This document shows positions 24,755 through 33,068 of a DNA stretch of 64,000 bases, one piece after another. Below the pieces are notes generated by a model, which made no database searches, had not been told where the DNA came from, and saw nothing but the letters and a program-made list of their open reading frames with translations. Both the position numbers and the translations under genes were made by a program. Source of the stretch: UBA4582 sp038106185 (lineage in GTDB: Bacteria > Pseudomonadota > Gammaproteobacteria > Pseudomonadales > Azotimanducaceae); contig JAYODE010000019.1 of NCBI GenBank assembly GCA_038106185.1, forward strand, positions 1-64,000, read 5' to 3'. The number at the start of each line of letters is the position of its first letter. Position 1 is the first letter of the stretch.

Positions 24755-24877
24755 ATGGTATTCGACGCTCTGCTCAATATTGCACAAATCGGCGCTGTTC
24801 TGCTTGAAGTAGCCCAGTGCAAGCCGGATCGATTGGCGGACGACGAGATGGCTGCAACTGTTGCAGCGAAGGCATGA
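24755..24877 (+). CDS. Possible 40-residue small protein
   Basis: ATG 24755 lies four bases after the preceding stop. The frame reads 40 codons to TGA 24875-24877 and fills most of the gap before the kinase gene. The start is hydrophobic and helical (MVFDALLNIAQIGAVLLEVA), with an alanine-rich end. There is no clear Shine-Dalgarno. It could be a small protein, the remnant of a longer one, or chance. Confidence 0.28.
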   Translation: MVFDALLNIAQIGAVLLEVAQCKPDRLADDEMAATVAAKA

Positions 24878-24890
24878 CAGCTAACAACGG

Positions 24891-25835
24891 ATGAAATATA
24901 TGACGGTAAGGGCACCCTTAGACTTTCAGTCCGTGCGATCCAAAGTGAACGCGCTGATTGCGGCTGAGCAGCTTCCCCCGCATTTTGTCTCCATCGTTGA
25001 GCGCTGGTATGTGCCCATAGCCGCGCGTGTCGCGGACACCCATGCTCAGCAGGGTCGTCCCATCTTGGTGAGTGTTAGTGGTGCGCAGGGATCGGGTAAG
25101 TCGACGCTGACGACCCTTGTGAGATTGTTGCTGAAAGAGATCTGGCAGCTTAAGGCGGTCGACGTCTCACTGGATGATTTCTATCTGACCCATGCTGAGC
25201 GCCAGCAACTGGCGCGGGATGTCCACCCCCTGCTGGCGACCCGTGGCGTGCCGGGCACGCATGATCTGCGCTTGGCCTGCGAGGTGCTCGAGCAGTTGCG
25301 CCATTGTTCGGCATCGCAGCCTTGCCAAGTGCCGCGATTCGATAAGTCGATGGATGATCGTCAAGCGAAGAACAATTGGACCCAGGTCGAGCATTCGGTG
25401 GATGTGATTTTGTTTGAAGGCTGGTGTCTGCATGCGCCTGTTGCTGAGGTTAGTTCCCTCGCTGACCCTATCAATACCCTTGAGCGGCAGGAGGACCCAG
25501 ACGGGGTTTGGCGTCGATATGTGAATACTGAACTGGCGCGCTATCACTCGCTGCTGTTCAGCCAGACGGACCTACTGGTCTATATTGCCATTCCAGGTTT
25601 TGAGCAGGTGTATGAGTGGCGGCAATTGCAGGAGCAGAAATTGGCAGAACGTGTTGGCAGCAGGCTGGACAAAAGTGTTGGCGTGATGAATTCGGCGCAG
25701 TTGTCTCGGTTTATCCAACACTATGAGCGTATTACTCGGCGCTGCCTTGAGGTGTTACCGCAAACGGCGGATCTGGTGCTCTTTCTCAATGCGACCCATG
25801 GCGTCGAGGATTTACAATTGGCGCGCTGTACCTGA
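24891..25835 (+). CDS. Glycerate 3-kinase-like P-loop kinase
   Basis: The 314-residue protein has a P-loop GAQGSGKS (residues 64-71). It also has the pattern of the plant/cyanobacterial-type D-glycerate 3-kinase and related uridine-kinase-like proteins: VDVSLDDFYLTHAERQ (about 84) with an aspartate pair, GVPGTHDL (about 115), RFDKSMDDR and FEGWCLHA. It would phosphorylate D-glycerate or a related small alcohol with ATP in the cytoplasm. A second ATG three codons in (24900) is an equally possible start. The third assembly gap begins 28 nt after the stop, so downstream context is lost. Confidence 0.85.
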   Translation: MKYMTVRAPLDFQSVRSKVNALIAAEQLPPHFVSIVERWYVPIAARVADTHAQQGRPILVSVSGAQGSGKSTLTTLVRLLLKEIWQLKAVDVSLDDFYLTHAERQQLARDVHPLLATRGVPGTHDLRLACEVLEQLRHCSASQPCQVPRFDKSMDDRQAKNNWTQVEHSVDVILFEGWCLHAPVAEVSSLADPINTLERQEDPDGVWRRYVNTELARYHSLLFSQTDLLVYIAIPGFEQVYEWRQLQEQKLAERVGSRLDKSVGVMNSAQLSRFIQHYERITRRCLEVLPQTADLVLFLNATHGVEDLQLARCT

Positions 25836-25863
25836 TGCCAGGCAATTTTTCCAAGCTATTTTT

Positions 25864-25963
25864 NNNNNNNNNNNNNNNNNNNNNNNNNNNNNNNNNNNNN
25901 NNNNNNNNNNNNNNNNNNNNNNNNNNNNNNNNNNNNNNNNNNNNNNNNNNNNNNNNNNNNNNN
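25864..25963. other. Assembly gap (100 N) flanked by a direct repeat
   Basis: Exactly 100 N. AGCTATTTTT occurs immediately left (25854-25863) and just right (25967-25976) of the gap. The true join may be a simple overlap or a repeat collapse. Confidence 0.92.
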
Positions 25964-26037
25964 ATGAGCTATTTTTATGTTTCCAAGAAAGAGCTCAAGC
26001 AAGCAGCCATGGAAGCTTCTCGCTGCTCGAGCTCAGC

Positions 26038-26340
26038 CTACGCCTGAGCTGCCCAGGCAGCATAGCCGCCGATGAGGCTGTAGACATTGTCGAAACCTTG
26101 CTCGCCTAGGTAGTTCGCGATGGCTTGGCTGCTTACGCCGTGATAGCAGCAGACCACGATGCTGCTGTCTGTGGGTGTGGCGTCCAGGAGTTGCTGCATT
26201 GTCTGGTTATTGAATGCGATGGCATCCTCTATATGGCCTGCCGCATAAGAGGCTGGATCTCGAGTATCGAAGATCCGCAGAGATGGGTCTGTTTTGATCA
26301 GGCTTTTCAGACCATTGATCTCAAGATGTCGAAATGTCAT
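26038..26340 (-). CDS. glpE: GlpE-like rhodanese (thiosulfate sulfurtransferase)
   Basis: With ATG at 26340 the product is 100 residues, a single rhodanese domain. The active-site loop is CYHGVSSQ, containing the catalytic Cys of the GlpE-type CxxGxxS loop. DTRDPASYAAGHI is the upstream rhodanese motif, and GFDNVYSLIGGYAAWA closes the domain as in GlpE. GlpE-type enzymes move sulfane sulfur from thiosulfate to cyanide or thioredoxin in the cytoplasm. The open frame starts 21 residues earlier at 26403, but family length favours the internal Met. It is a single gene, transcribed away from its neighbours. The symbol is by similarity. Confidence 0.82.
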   Translation of the reverse strand: MTFRHLEINGLKSLIKTDPSLRIFDTRDPASYAAGHIEDAIAFNNQTMQQLLDATPTDSSIVVCCYHGVSSQAIANYLGEQGFDNVYSLIGGYAAWAAQA

Positions 26341-26565
26341 AGGGTCTGTTCCTGCAACTAGCTGTCGAAATTTTTGAATGAATTCTAAGCCACTATTGGC
26401 CACAAGTCATCGTGGTTTAATTGGTGCCAAGGGGCTTACTGGGCCGCGAGAGATTGATTTCTTCCGCATGCCTCACCCAGACGCACTCGCTAAATCCAGG
26501 AGGTTAGCAATTGTCGCGATCCTTGCGTAGGATAAGCGAGTAAACACTATAAGGGTTAGAGAACT

Positions 26566-26988
26566 ATGACGATTGTTGTTGCTGTTAAAGAAGGGATCGC
26601 CGCCAGTGCAGACGCAGTGTGGGCTATTTTGGGAGACTTTGGAGGTATCAAGGTCGGTGGTGCCATAACGGCCTTTCATATGGAAGGCGAGGGGGTTGGT
26701 GCGGTGCGAACCATCTCAATGGGTGGTGGCCAGATCGTAGAGCGTCTGGAGACCTATGATCCTGTAGGACTGACCTTCAGCTATGCAATCACTAACCAGG
26801 ACAGCCCTTTGCCGGTGTCCAACTATTCATCAGTTGTTCAGATTACTCGTGACGGTGCCGATGCCTGTACCGTTGAGTGGACCGGTACCTTTGAGCCACG
26901 TGGTGTGCCTGAAGCGCAAGCCGAAGCCATTGTCAGGGGTATTTACACGGGCGGTATCAAAGGCGCAAGTCAGGCTTTGGTGGGTTGA
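26566..26988 (+). CDS. SRPBCC-family (START/polyketide-cyclase-like) protein
   Basis: The 140-residue protein fits the helix-grip fold: the first strand VAVKEGIAASADAVWAILGDFGG with the usual V-W/F-x-x-h-x-D/G-F pattern, GVGAVRTISMGGGQIVERLE, LTFSYAI, and a long C-terminal helix after VEWTGTFEPRG. These proteins bind hydrophobic ligands and include polyketide cyclases and lipid-binding proteins. It is the first gene of a probable acyl-CoA operon (dehydrogenase, CMD-family protein). The 82-nt gap to the dehydrogenase contains that gene's Shine-Dalgarno sequence. Its role is unknown. Confidence 0.82.
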   Translation: MTIVVAVKEGIAASADAVWAILGDFGGIKVGGAITAFHMEGEGVGAVRTISMGGGQIVERLETYDPVGLTFSYAITNQDSPLPVSNYSSVVQITRDGADACTVEWTGTFEPRGVPEAQAEAIVRGIYTGGIKGASQALVG

Positions 26989-27070
26989 CGCAGGCGCTTA
27001 TAGAGTCGCCCACGACCGTCAAGTGTCTAGCCAAGCGAATAGATGCTTGGTGGTTGGAAGGAGTAGGCAG

Positions 27071-28333
27071 TTGAAAATCGAAACAATGGAAACCGAATCA
27101 GCCGAAAGCCAGTCGCTGAATAGCCATTCATCGAAGCGGCAGTCCAGCGCGAGCGCCCTATCGGAAAGTGCTTTTCGAGAGGAAGTGCGGGCCATGCTTG
27201 CGGCAGAACTGACGGATGAAATCAGGTTAGCTGCGGCGAAGACGACCACGGTATTTGCCGATCGAGAGGTGGCTTTGACCTGGCAAAAAATCCTGCACCA
27301 GCGGGGCTGGGCGGGTGTTGCGTGGCCGGTTGAGTTTGGTGGAACGGGTTGGAACGTTACCCAGCGGCATATCTTTGCCCAAGAGTGCACGCGGGCTGGC
27401 GCTCCTGATCTGATACCCCTGGGGCTGCGCATGCTGGCACCGGTGTTATTCCGTTATGGGACCAAGAGCCAGCAAGACTATTACCTGCCTAAAATTCTCT
27501 CCGGTGAGCATTACTGGTGTCAGGGTTATTCTGAGCCGGGGTCGGGATCTGACCTTGCAAGCCTGCAGATGCGGGCCGTGCGTGACGGCGACGACTATGT
27601 ACTGGATGGCACAAAAGTATGGACCACTCACGGACATTTTGCGGACCACATTTTTTGCCTGGTGCGGACCGATCCCACCGCTCGAAAGCAAGCAGGCATT
27701 AGTTTTATTCTGGTAGAGATGAACAGGCCGGGAATTTCCGTGAAGCCCATCATCACGATTGCTGGTGATCACGAAGTGAACCAGGTGTTCTTTGATGGCG
27801 TTCGAGTGCCAGTCACCCAGCGAGTGGGTGATGAAAATGATGGCTGGTCCGTGGCTAAATATCTTTTGGAGTTCGAACGTGGGGGTGGATCGGCTTCTAC
27901 CGGATTGTGGTCGGGCTTAATGGAAACCCGAGCCCTCATAGCCAGCTTGGCGAAGGACTTCGACATGGACGCAATAGCTGAGCTCAACAGTCAAGCAGCG
28001 ACGCTGCAAATGGCCATAACTTCGCTGAAGCAGATGGAAGATGCGGTATTGGCAAGGCTGGCTCGAGGCCAAAACCCGGGCGCGAATTCATCGTTGTTGA
28101 AACTGCTGTCGAGTAATTTAGGCCAAAGCTTGTCGGCGCTAAGAATGTCGGTCATGGCGTATTACGCCGTGCCGAACAACAATCAGTTAATGCGCCGGGG
28201 CGAGCAAGGCGTGGGCCCTGAGGACGGCTGGACCGCAACCGCGATCTACTTGAATAATCGCGCATCGACAATCTTTGGTGGCTCAAACGAAGTGCAAAAG
28301 AATATTATCGCCAAGACGGTATTGGGTTTGTAA
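27071..28333 (+). CDS. Acyl-CoA dehydrogenase
   Basis: The roughly 420-residue flavoenzyme shows the ACAD pattern: an N-terminal helical domain with RGWAGVAWPVEFGGTGWN (about residue 80), the FAD-proximal CQGYSEPGSGSDLASLQ (about 150), DGTKVWTTHGHFADH, and the C-terminal FGGSNEVQKNIIAKTVLGL. It dehydrogenates an acyl-CoA at the alpha-beta bond and passes electrons to ETF. I chose TTG 27071: AAGGAG lies at 27058-27063, a seven-base spacing, while ATG 27086 has no such site. The longer frame from 26783 overlaps the SRPBCC gene in another frame and is spurious. It is followed by the CMD-family gene. Confidence 0.93.
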   Translation: MKIETMETESAESQSLNSHSSKRQSSASALSESAFREEVRAMLAAELTDEIRLAAAKTTTVFADREVALTWQKILHQRGWAGVAWPVEFGGTGWNVTQRHIFAQECTRAGAPDLIPLGLRMLAPVLFRYGTKSQQDYYLPKILSGEHYWCQGYSEPGSGSDLASLQMRAVRDGDDYVLDGTKVWTTHGHFADHIFCLVRTDPTARKQAGISFILVEMNRPGISVKPIITIAGDHEVNQVFFDGVRVPVTQRVGDENDGWSVAKYLLEFERGGGSASTGLWSGLMETRALIASLAKDFDMDAIAELNSQAATLQMAITSLKQMEDAVLARLARGQNPGANSSLLKLLSSNLGQSLSALRMSVMAYYAVPNNNQLMRRGEQGVGPEDGWTATAIYLNNRASTIFGGSNEVQKNIIAKTVLGL

Positions 28334-28401
28334 TTGGATCACAGTGCGCTCGTATGAGCGTCAAATGTTGACATCAGCAGAAAGCCAGTAAGGGGAGCAG
28401 C

Positions 28402-28938
28402 ATGAGTCGAATTAGCCTGAAACAGGATCACGAGCTGGATGAGGCGACATTGAAAAATGTCAAAGCCATTGAGGCCGCAGGCGGTGATTCGTCACTTGCT
28501 CGAGGCTTGGCGCACTGCCAGCCCTTCTTCAATGACTACTTCCAATTTTACGGGCCGGCCCGCAAAGGTCGTTCTATTGATGAAGCTCTGATAGAGCTGG
28601 TGCGGCTCAAGGTTGCCCGTGCCAACAATTGCTTTACCTGACTCAATGTTCGGCTTCTGCAGGGTGCAGAACACGGATTGACGGAAGAAAAAATTGCGCA
28701 ATTAGACAGCTTGACGAATGATTTTACGGCGGCTGAGAGGCTTGCGGTGGAATATGCAGAACGTCTGGCGACGGATCATCACAATATCGATGACGAGTTT
28801 TTTGATCGCTTGCATAGCGAGTTCAACGACGAGCAAATCGTCGAGCTGGGTATGATGATCGGCCAGTTTATCGGCTTCGGTCGCCTGTTGATGGTGCTAG
28901 ATTTAGAGCCAAAATTCTGTGCGATTGACGCTGACTGA
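28402..28938 (+). CDS. CMD/AhpD-like protein with in-frame TGA, predicted selenoprotein
   Basis: A 178-residue carboxymuconolactone-decarboxylase-family protein is read through a single TGA (codon 80, 28639-28641). The flanking text is ELVRLKVARANNCFT-TGA-LNVRL. In this family the motif is C-x-x-C followed by an Arg or His, so the TGA occupies exactly the second, redox-active Cys (Cys77 is the first). No other stop occurs in the remaining 98 codons, which carry normal CMD features (GLTEEKIAQLD, AERLAVEYAERLATD, IGQFIGFGRLLMVLDL). A SECIS-like hairpin begins one base after the TGA. Family members act as peroxidase-linked thiol reductants or lyases. I call selenocysteine; a nonsense mutation or sequence error is the alternative. 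It sits 68 nt after the acyl-CoA dehydrogenase. Confidence 0.72.
28643..28681 (+). promoter_or_regulatory. SECIS-like RNA hairpin directly after the in-frame TGA
   Basis: The outer stem is TCAAT (28643-28647) with ATTGA (28677-28681). The internal loop is GTTCGGC opposite CACGG. The inner stem is TTCTGC (28655-28660) with GCAGAA (28666-28671). The apical loop is AGGGT (28661-28665), with G at positions 2-4. Nineteen bases separate the TGA from the loop. Bacterial SECIS elements are read inside the coding region, have a small G-containing apical loop, and sit about 16-37 nt after UGA, which this matches. Confidence 0.6.
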
Positions 28939-28978
28939 GGGGCGTTGGGCCATGCCGATTGACAGGGGCGGTAAACAA

Positions 28979-29350
28979 CTAGACAGCTTCTCCCATGGCC
29001 CTGGCGCGCTTTAAACGTTGAGGCTCCTCTGTCGCGACCTGGCGAGAAGCCAGATATAAAGTCAAAAATGCCAGTCCCTACATCAGGAGTCCGGTTAGCA
29101 TGGCCTTTTGCAACGATTCAGCAGAGGCCATACCCACATAAAATTTCCCGCGAATATGTGTGCGCCTTAATCTGTCTGTCGATACGCCGCCCAACTTCAC
29201 GCCGAGCCAACCGCCTATGGCTGCTGAGAGTCCAAGTACAGTCCCAGCTTCACTGGCGCTGGCGCCGTGCATGCGTTGAAAGAACGGCGGCCCCCAGAAG
29301 CCAAGGCTTAATTCATGCGCATTGAGTTTAGACTCGACAGCGACAGGGCA
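28979..29350 (-). pseudogene. Remnant of an MFS transporter (C-terminal part, broken)
   Basis: On the minus strand the frame reads GFWGPPFFQRMHGASASE, AAIGGWLGVKLGG, DRLRRTHIRGKFYVGMAS, then ESLQKAMLTGLLM, a TAG, and GLAFLTLYLASRQVATEEP to a final stop at 28979. These are typical pieces of the C-terminal half of an MFS transporter, including the last helix and tail. An internal segment is missing after YVGMASA, an in-frame TAG interrupts the last helix, and the 5' half is absent (TGA at 29351-29353). It is a decayed gene between the CMD protein and dienelactone hydrolase genes. The 154 nt to the next gene hold nothing else recognisable. Confidence 0.7.
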
Positions 29351-29503
29351 TCATTGTCACAATCAGCAAGCAGAGACCAAGTAGCGCGACGGATCAGTCG
29401 CGCAACAATTCGCCAGCCAGACAGGTGGGTATGAGAAAAGCCCAGGGCAGTTCCTCTGAGCTGCTCCTGAGGTCTGGTACCAAGCAATATCAAGGAATCT
29501 TAT

Positions 29504-30391
29504 ATGAGTGAAGCGACGAAATTCTGGCCGCCGGCGCCTGATCTGAGAAGACAGGTCATAGAATTCAGCCTCAATGGTAATCACTTTGTCGGTCATCTGG
29601 TGGCACCACCCTCAAGTGCGGGTCCGCGACCCTTGGTCCTGGTCATCCATAACTACCAGGGTTTGAAATTTTTCGATGTAGATGTGGCTGAATATCTGGC
29701 TCGAGTCGGTTATGTAGGTTTGGCTATCGATATGTATGGTCAAACTGTACCGGCAGACGAACGCATTTTTCCGACGGATATGAGCAAGGTTGCTGACTAC
29801 CAAAAGCAATGCTTTGAGGGCATGGTCGCCATGGATCACGATCCGGCCGCCTTTCGCGAACTGCTTGATGCCTGGTTACAGCAGGGTCTGGCGCAGGCGA
29901 CGGTTGACTCGTCAGTGCCACCGGCTGCTATTGGCTATTGTTTTGGCGGTATGGCGGTATTAGAAGGCGTTCGCGGCGGTTTGAATCTGAGTGGAGTGGT
30001 CTCTCTGCATGGTCTGTTGCAGACCGGAGAAGACCCAAGTCCGGCGAGATTTGGTGTGACTCGGCCGACGCTCAAAGCCTGTAAGAATTCCTACAATACG
30101 CAAACCATCGTCGTGATTGAGAACGGTGCAAATGATGAGTTGGTACCAGAGGCCAGTAAACAGCGGTTCTTTGCAGAAATGGACGCGGCCGGCGTTGATT
30201 GGGTGTTTCATCAATATGCGCAGACCCCCCATGGTTTTGCCTTGCCGCCCACGTTGGGACCGCCGGGTCGCCTGTTTGAGACAGCTGATCGGCGTTCGAC
30301 CCTGAGCATGTTGAATCTGTTTCGAGAAATATTTCCTCACGTGGCCCAGAATCACGTGGCCAGAAATGCCTCAGGCACGACGATTCCCTAG
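29504..30391 (+). CDS. Dienelactone hydrolase-family protein
   Basis: The 295-residue alpha/beta hydrolase carries the dienelactone hydrolase marks: VLVIHNYQGLKFFDVDVAEY near the start, nucleophile Cys in AIGYCFGGMAV (about residue 147), and the catalytic His in YAQTPHGFALP (about 245); an Asp in IENGANDELVP fits the acid. Cys instead of Ser as nucleophile is usual for this family. It hydrolyses dienelactone-like or other ester substrates, often in ring-fission pathways. AAGGAA precedes the ATG. It is followed by enoyl-CoA hydratase and acyl-CoA synthetase genes with short gaps, forming one probable operon. Confidence 0.9.
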   Translation: MSEATKFWPPAPDLRRQVIEFSLNGNHFVGHLVAPPSSAGPRPLVLVIHNYQGLKFFDVDVAEYLARVGYVGLAIDMYGQTVPADERIFPTDMSKVADYQKQCFEGMVAMDHDPAAFRELLDAWLQQGLAQATVDSSVPPAAIGYCFGGMAVLEGVRGGLNLSGVVSLHGLLQTGEDPSPARFGVTRPTLKACKNSYNTQTIVVIENGANDELVPEASKQRFFAEMDAAGVDWVFHQYAQTPHGFALPPTLGPPGRLFETADRRSTLSMLNLFREIFPHVAQNHVARNASGTTIP

Positions 30392-30449
30392 GCTATGCCA
30401 TTACACACCATAGGCCAAGTTATCGAGCCAAGCTGTTGGAGAGCTACCC

Positions 30450-31274
30450 ATGATTACCCTTGATACCGGAACGGACGAGTTGCTGTGCCACATCCAGGAT
30501 CGTGTTGCGACGCTAACATTGAATAAACCGAAAAAGAAAAATGCGCTGGGTGACATTATTACGCCGGCGTTACGCAGAATGCTTGCAGTAGTAGAGGATG
30601 ACCATCGAGTGGGATGTGTCCTGATTACAGGTGCTGGCAATGCTTTTTGTTCCGGCGGTGACGTGAGCGGCATGGCGGCGAGTGATCAGCAATTCAAGAC
30701 GACAGCGGAAAGGGTCGCCGATCTGACCCATAAGCAGGCGACCTTGACTCAACGTCTGTTTGAGCTTGATAAGCCTACCATCGCGGCTTTGCCGGGTGCC
30801 GCCGCTGGCGCCGGACTCTCGATTGCGCTGGCCTGTGATCTGCGGGTCGCTGCAGAGAGCGCATTTATCACCACCGCGTTTGCCAATATTGGTTTGTCTG
30901 GCGATTATGGTGGCACCTGGTTCTTACCCCGTTTGATCGGATTGGCAAAAGCAAAAGAACTGTATTACTTCTCTGAGCGAGTGACAGCCGCCGAAGCTGC
31001 CCAACTTGGCCTGGTTAACAAGGTGTTTGCTGATGAGACCTTCAGGCAAGAGGCGTTTGCCTACGCCAGAAAGCTCGCCAACGGTCCTACAAAGGCGTTA
31101 AGCCGAATGAAGAAGAATCTCAACTCCGGTCTCGATCAGGGGTTGACAGAAAGTCTGACAATGGAAGCCAAACACATGATACTCAGCGGTGGCACCGATG
31201 AGTCTCGAGAGGCAATTCGAGCTTTCATTGAAAAGCGCTCGCCACGCTTTAATCAGACGAATGCAGTTGACTGA
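30450..31274 (+). CDS. Enoyl-CoA hydratase/isomerase-family protein
   Basis: The 274-residue crotonase-fold protein has the oxyanion-hole stretches GAGNAFCSGGDVSGMA (about residue 60) and LPGAAAGAGLSIALACDLRV (about 112). GLSGDYGGTWFLPRLIG (about 150) places Asp near the catalytic position, where classical hydratases have glutamates. It acts on 2-enoyl-CoA or a related acyl-CoA. A GGAG ribosome binding site precedes the ATG. The gene is 58 nt after the dienelactone hydrolase and 74 nt before the synthetase. Hydratase, isomerase and hydrolase activities cannot be distinguished by motif alone. Confidence 0.92.
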   Translation: MITLDTGTDELLCHIQDRVATLTLNKPKKKNALGDIITPALRRMLAVVEDDHRVGCVLITGAGNAFCSGGDVSGMAASDQQFKTTAERVADLTHKQATLTQRLFELDKPTIAALPGAAAGAGLSIALACDLRVAAESAFITTAFANIGLSGDYGGTWFLPRLIGLAKAKELYYFSERVTAAEAAQLGLVNKVFADETFRQEAFAYARKLANGPTKALSRMKKNLNSGLDQGLTESLTMEAKHMILSGGTDESREAIRAFIEKRSPRFNQTNAVD

Positions 31275-31348
31275 TAGCTTCAGCTAAAACTGGCACAACT
31301 CAATCTGATACAACCAAAAATTCATTAACTCTATCGAGCAGATCACCA

Positions 31349-33043
31349 ATGACATTAGCAACAACTGACCGGCGCCTTAACCGTGCTGAGGCGCTTCAAC
31401 AATTAACCGCACCGGGTCAACCTTTTGAAATGCGGGTGCTGGATATTCGCGGTAACCCCTGTCGAGTCTATGTTAATGCGCCGAATTCTCTTCGTGAACT
31501 TTTTGCGGAAAATCGAAGCGAAGCAACATTCTTTGTCTATGAAGATGAGCGCTACAGTTTTGAGAGCATGTACCAGCAAGCAGCCACCATTGCCGCAAAG
31601 CTAGTGAGTGACTATGGCATCTGTCAGGGTGACCGAGTGGCGATCTCGATGCGTAATTATCCAGAGTGGATCCTGGCATTTACGGCAATCACCTCCATCG
31701 GTGCCATTGCCGTGGCGATGAATGCCTTGTGGGGACCGGAAGAAATGGCCTATGGTTTGCGTCATTGCGGTGCCAGACTGGTTTTTGCCGATCAGGAACG
31801 GGTTGACCGACTGGCGAGGTGCGAGCCGGCGGTAGATATCGACATCCTGGGCGTGCGCCTCACGAACTCACCGCCCGCGCTTAATATACGTTCCATCACG
31901 AGCCTGCTCGCAACACCTGCCACCATGCCCCTGATTAAGATTGACGCAGACGATGATGCGTTAATTCTCTACACATCCGGCTCAACGGGTCATCCCAAGG
32001 GTGCTGTATCGAGTCACAGAGCCATTATCTCTGCCCTGCTTTCCTGGGAGGTCGATGCAGCCGCCAGCGCACTGATCAATCAGACAGTACCATTGGAGCT
32101 GCCTTACCAGGTGGCAACACTGCTGGGCGTTCCCTTGTTCCATGTGGCTGGTTCTCATGCGGTATTCCTTTCTTGCTATCGAAGTCAGCGCAAGCTGGTG
32201 GGCATGTACAAGTGGGATGTGGATACAGCCGCTGAGTTGATTGAGCGAGAACAGATCGCGAGTTTCGTCGCGCCAGCGGCTATGACAGGCGACTTGGTGG
32301 AGGCGGCGCTCAGAACTCAGCGGGATTTGAGTTCGCTGCTGGTGGTCGGTGGAGGCGGCGCGCCGCGTGCACCAGATCAGGTGAAGCGAATCGCCACGAC
32401 CTTTAAACAAGCGATGCCGAATACGGGTTGGGGCATGACCGAGACTAACGCCATCGGTACCGGCATATCCGGTCAGGACTATCTTGACCGTCCTAACAGC
32501 TCAGGTCGAGTTGCGGCGGTGCTGGATCTGATGATCATGGACGAGGCGGGTAATCCCTTGCCTCACGGCCAGCGAGGCGAATTAATGGTGCGTGGTACCT
32601 CAATGATTCGAGGCTACTGGGATAATCCAGAGGCGAATGCCAGCGCCTTTACCAAAGGTTGGTTTCATACGGGTGATGTCGCTTATTTGGATGAGGAAGG
32701 TTTTGTTTTTATCGTTGACAGAATTAAGCAGCTCATTATTCGAGGTGGCGAAAATGTGGGTTGTGGCGAAGTCGAGGCGGCATTGTTAAGCCATGCTGAT
32801 GTGCTTGAGGCGTCTGTGTATGGCATCCCGGACGCGCGATTAGGCGAAGAGATAGGCGCCACCCTGTATGTCAGAACCCCTGTCGATGAGGACGGGCTGC
32901 GTGGTTTTCTGGTCGATCATCTGGCGCGCTTCAAGATTCCGCGATATATCGCCTTGACCTTTGAGTCGCTGCCGAGAATCGCTTCAGGCAAGATCGATAA
33001 AATTACGCTGCGCGCCAAGCACCGGCAAACACTGGGTCTTTAA
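31349..33043 (+). CDS. Acyl-CoA synthetase (AMP-forming, class I)
   Basis: The 564-residue adenylate-forming ligase has all core motifs: A3 LYTSGSTGHPKGAVSSH (about residue 208), A5 GWGMTETNAIG (about 360), A7 GWFHTGDVAYLDEEG, A8 DRIKQLIIRGGENV (about 460), and the C-terminal A10 lysine in ASGKIDK. It activates a carboxylic acid to its acyl-CoA using ATP. It is the third gene of the dienelactone hydrolase and enoyl-CoA hydratase group and likely starts the pathway by activating the substrate. The chain length or aromatic nature of the acid is not readable. It converges with the Nudix gene. Confidence 0.94.
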   Translation: MTLATTDRRLNRAEALQQLTAPGQPFEMRVLDIRGNPCRVYVNAPNSLRELFAENRSEATFFVYEDERYSFESMYQQAATIAAKLVSDYGICQGDRVAISMRNYPEWILAFTAITSIGAIAVAMNALWGPEEMAYGLRHCGARLVFADQERVDRLARCEPAVDIDILGVRLTNSPPALNIRSITSLLATPATMPLIKIDADDDALILYTSGSTGHPKGAVSSHRAIISALLSWEVDAAASALINQTVPLELPYQVATLLGVPLFHVAGSHAVFLSCYRSQRKLVGMYKWDVDTAAELIEREQIASFVAPAAMTGDLVEAALRTQRDLSSLLVVGGGGAPRAPDQVKRIATTFKQAMPNTGWGMTETNAIGTGISGQDYLDRPNSSGRVAAVLDLMIMDEAGNPLPHGQRGELMVRGTSMIRGYWDNPEANASAFTKGWFHTGDVAYLDEEGFVFIVDRIKQLIIRGGENVGCGEVEAALLSHADVLEASVYGIPDARLGEEIGATLYVRTPVDEDGLRGFLVDHLARFKIPRYIALTFESLPRIASGKIDKITLRAKHRQTLGL

Positions 33044-33068
33044 AACCAGTAACCCTTGATGGGTCGGC

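Noticed and set aside
28678..28938. A separate 86-codon gene starting at TTG 28678
   Set aside because: It is exactly in frame with the upstream part, has no ribosome site, and would lack the first half of the CMD domain. Read-through of the TGA explains it better.
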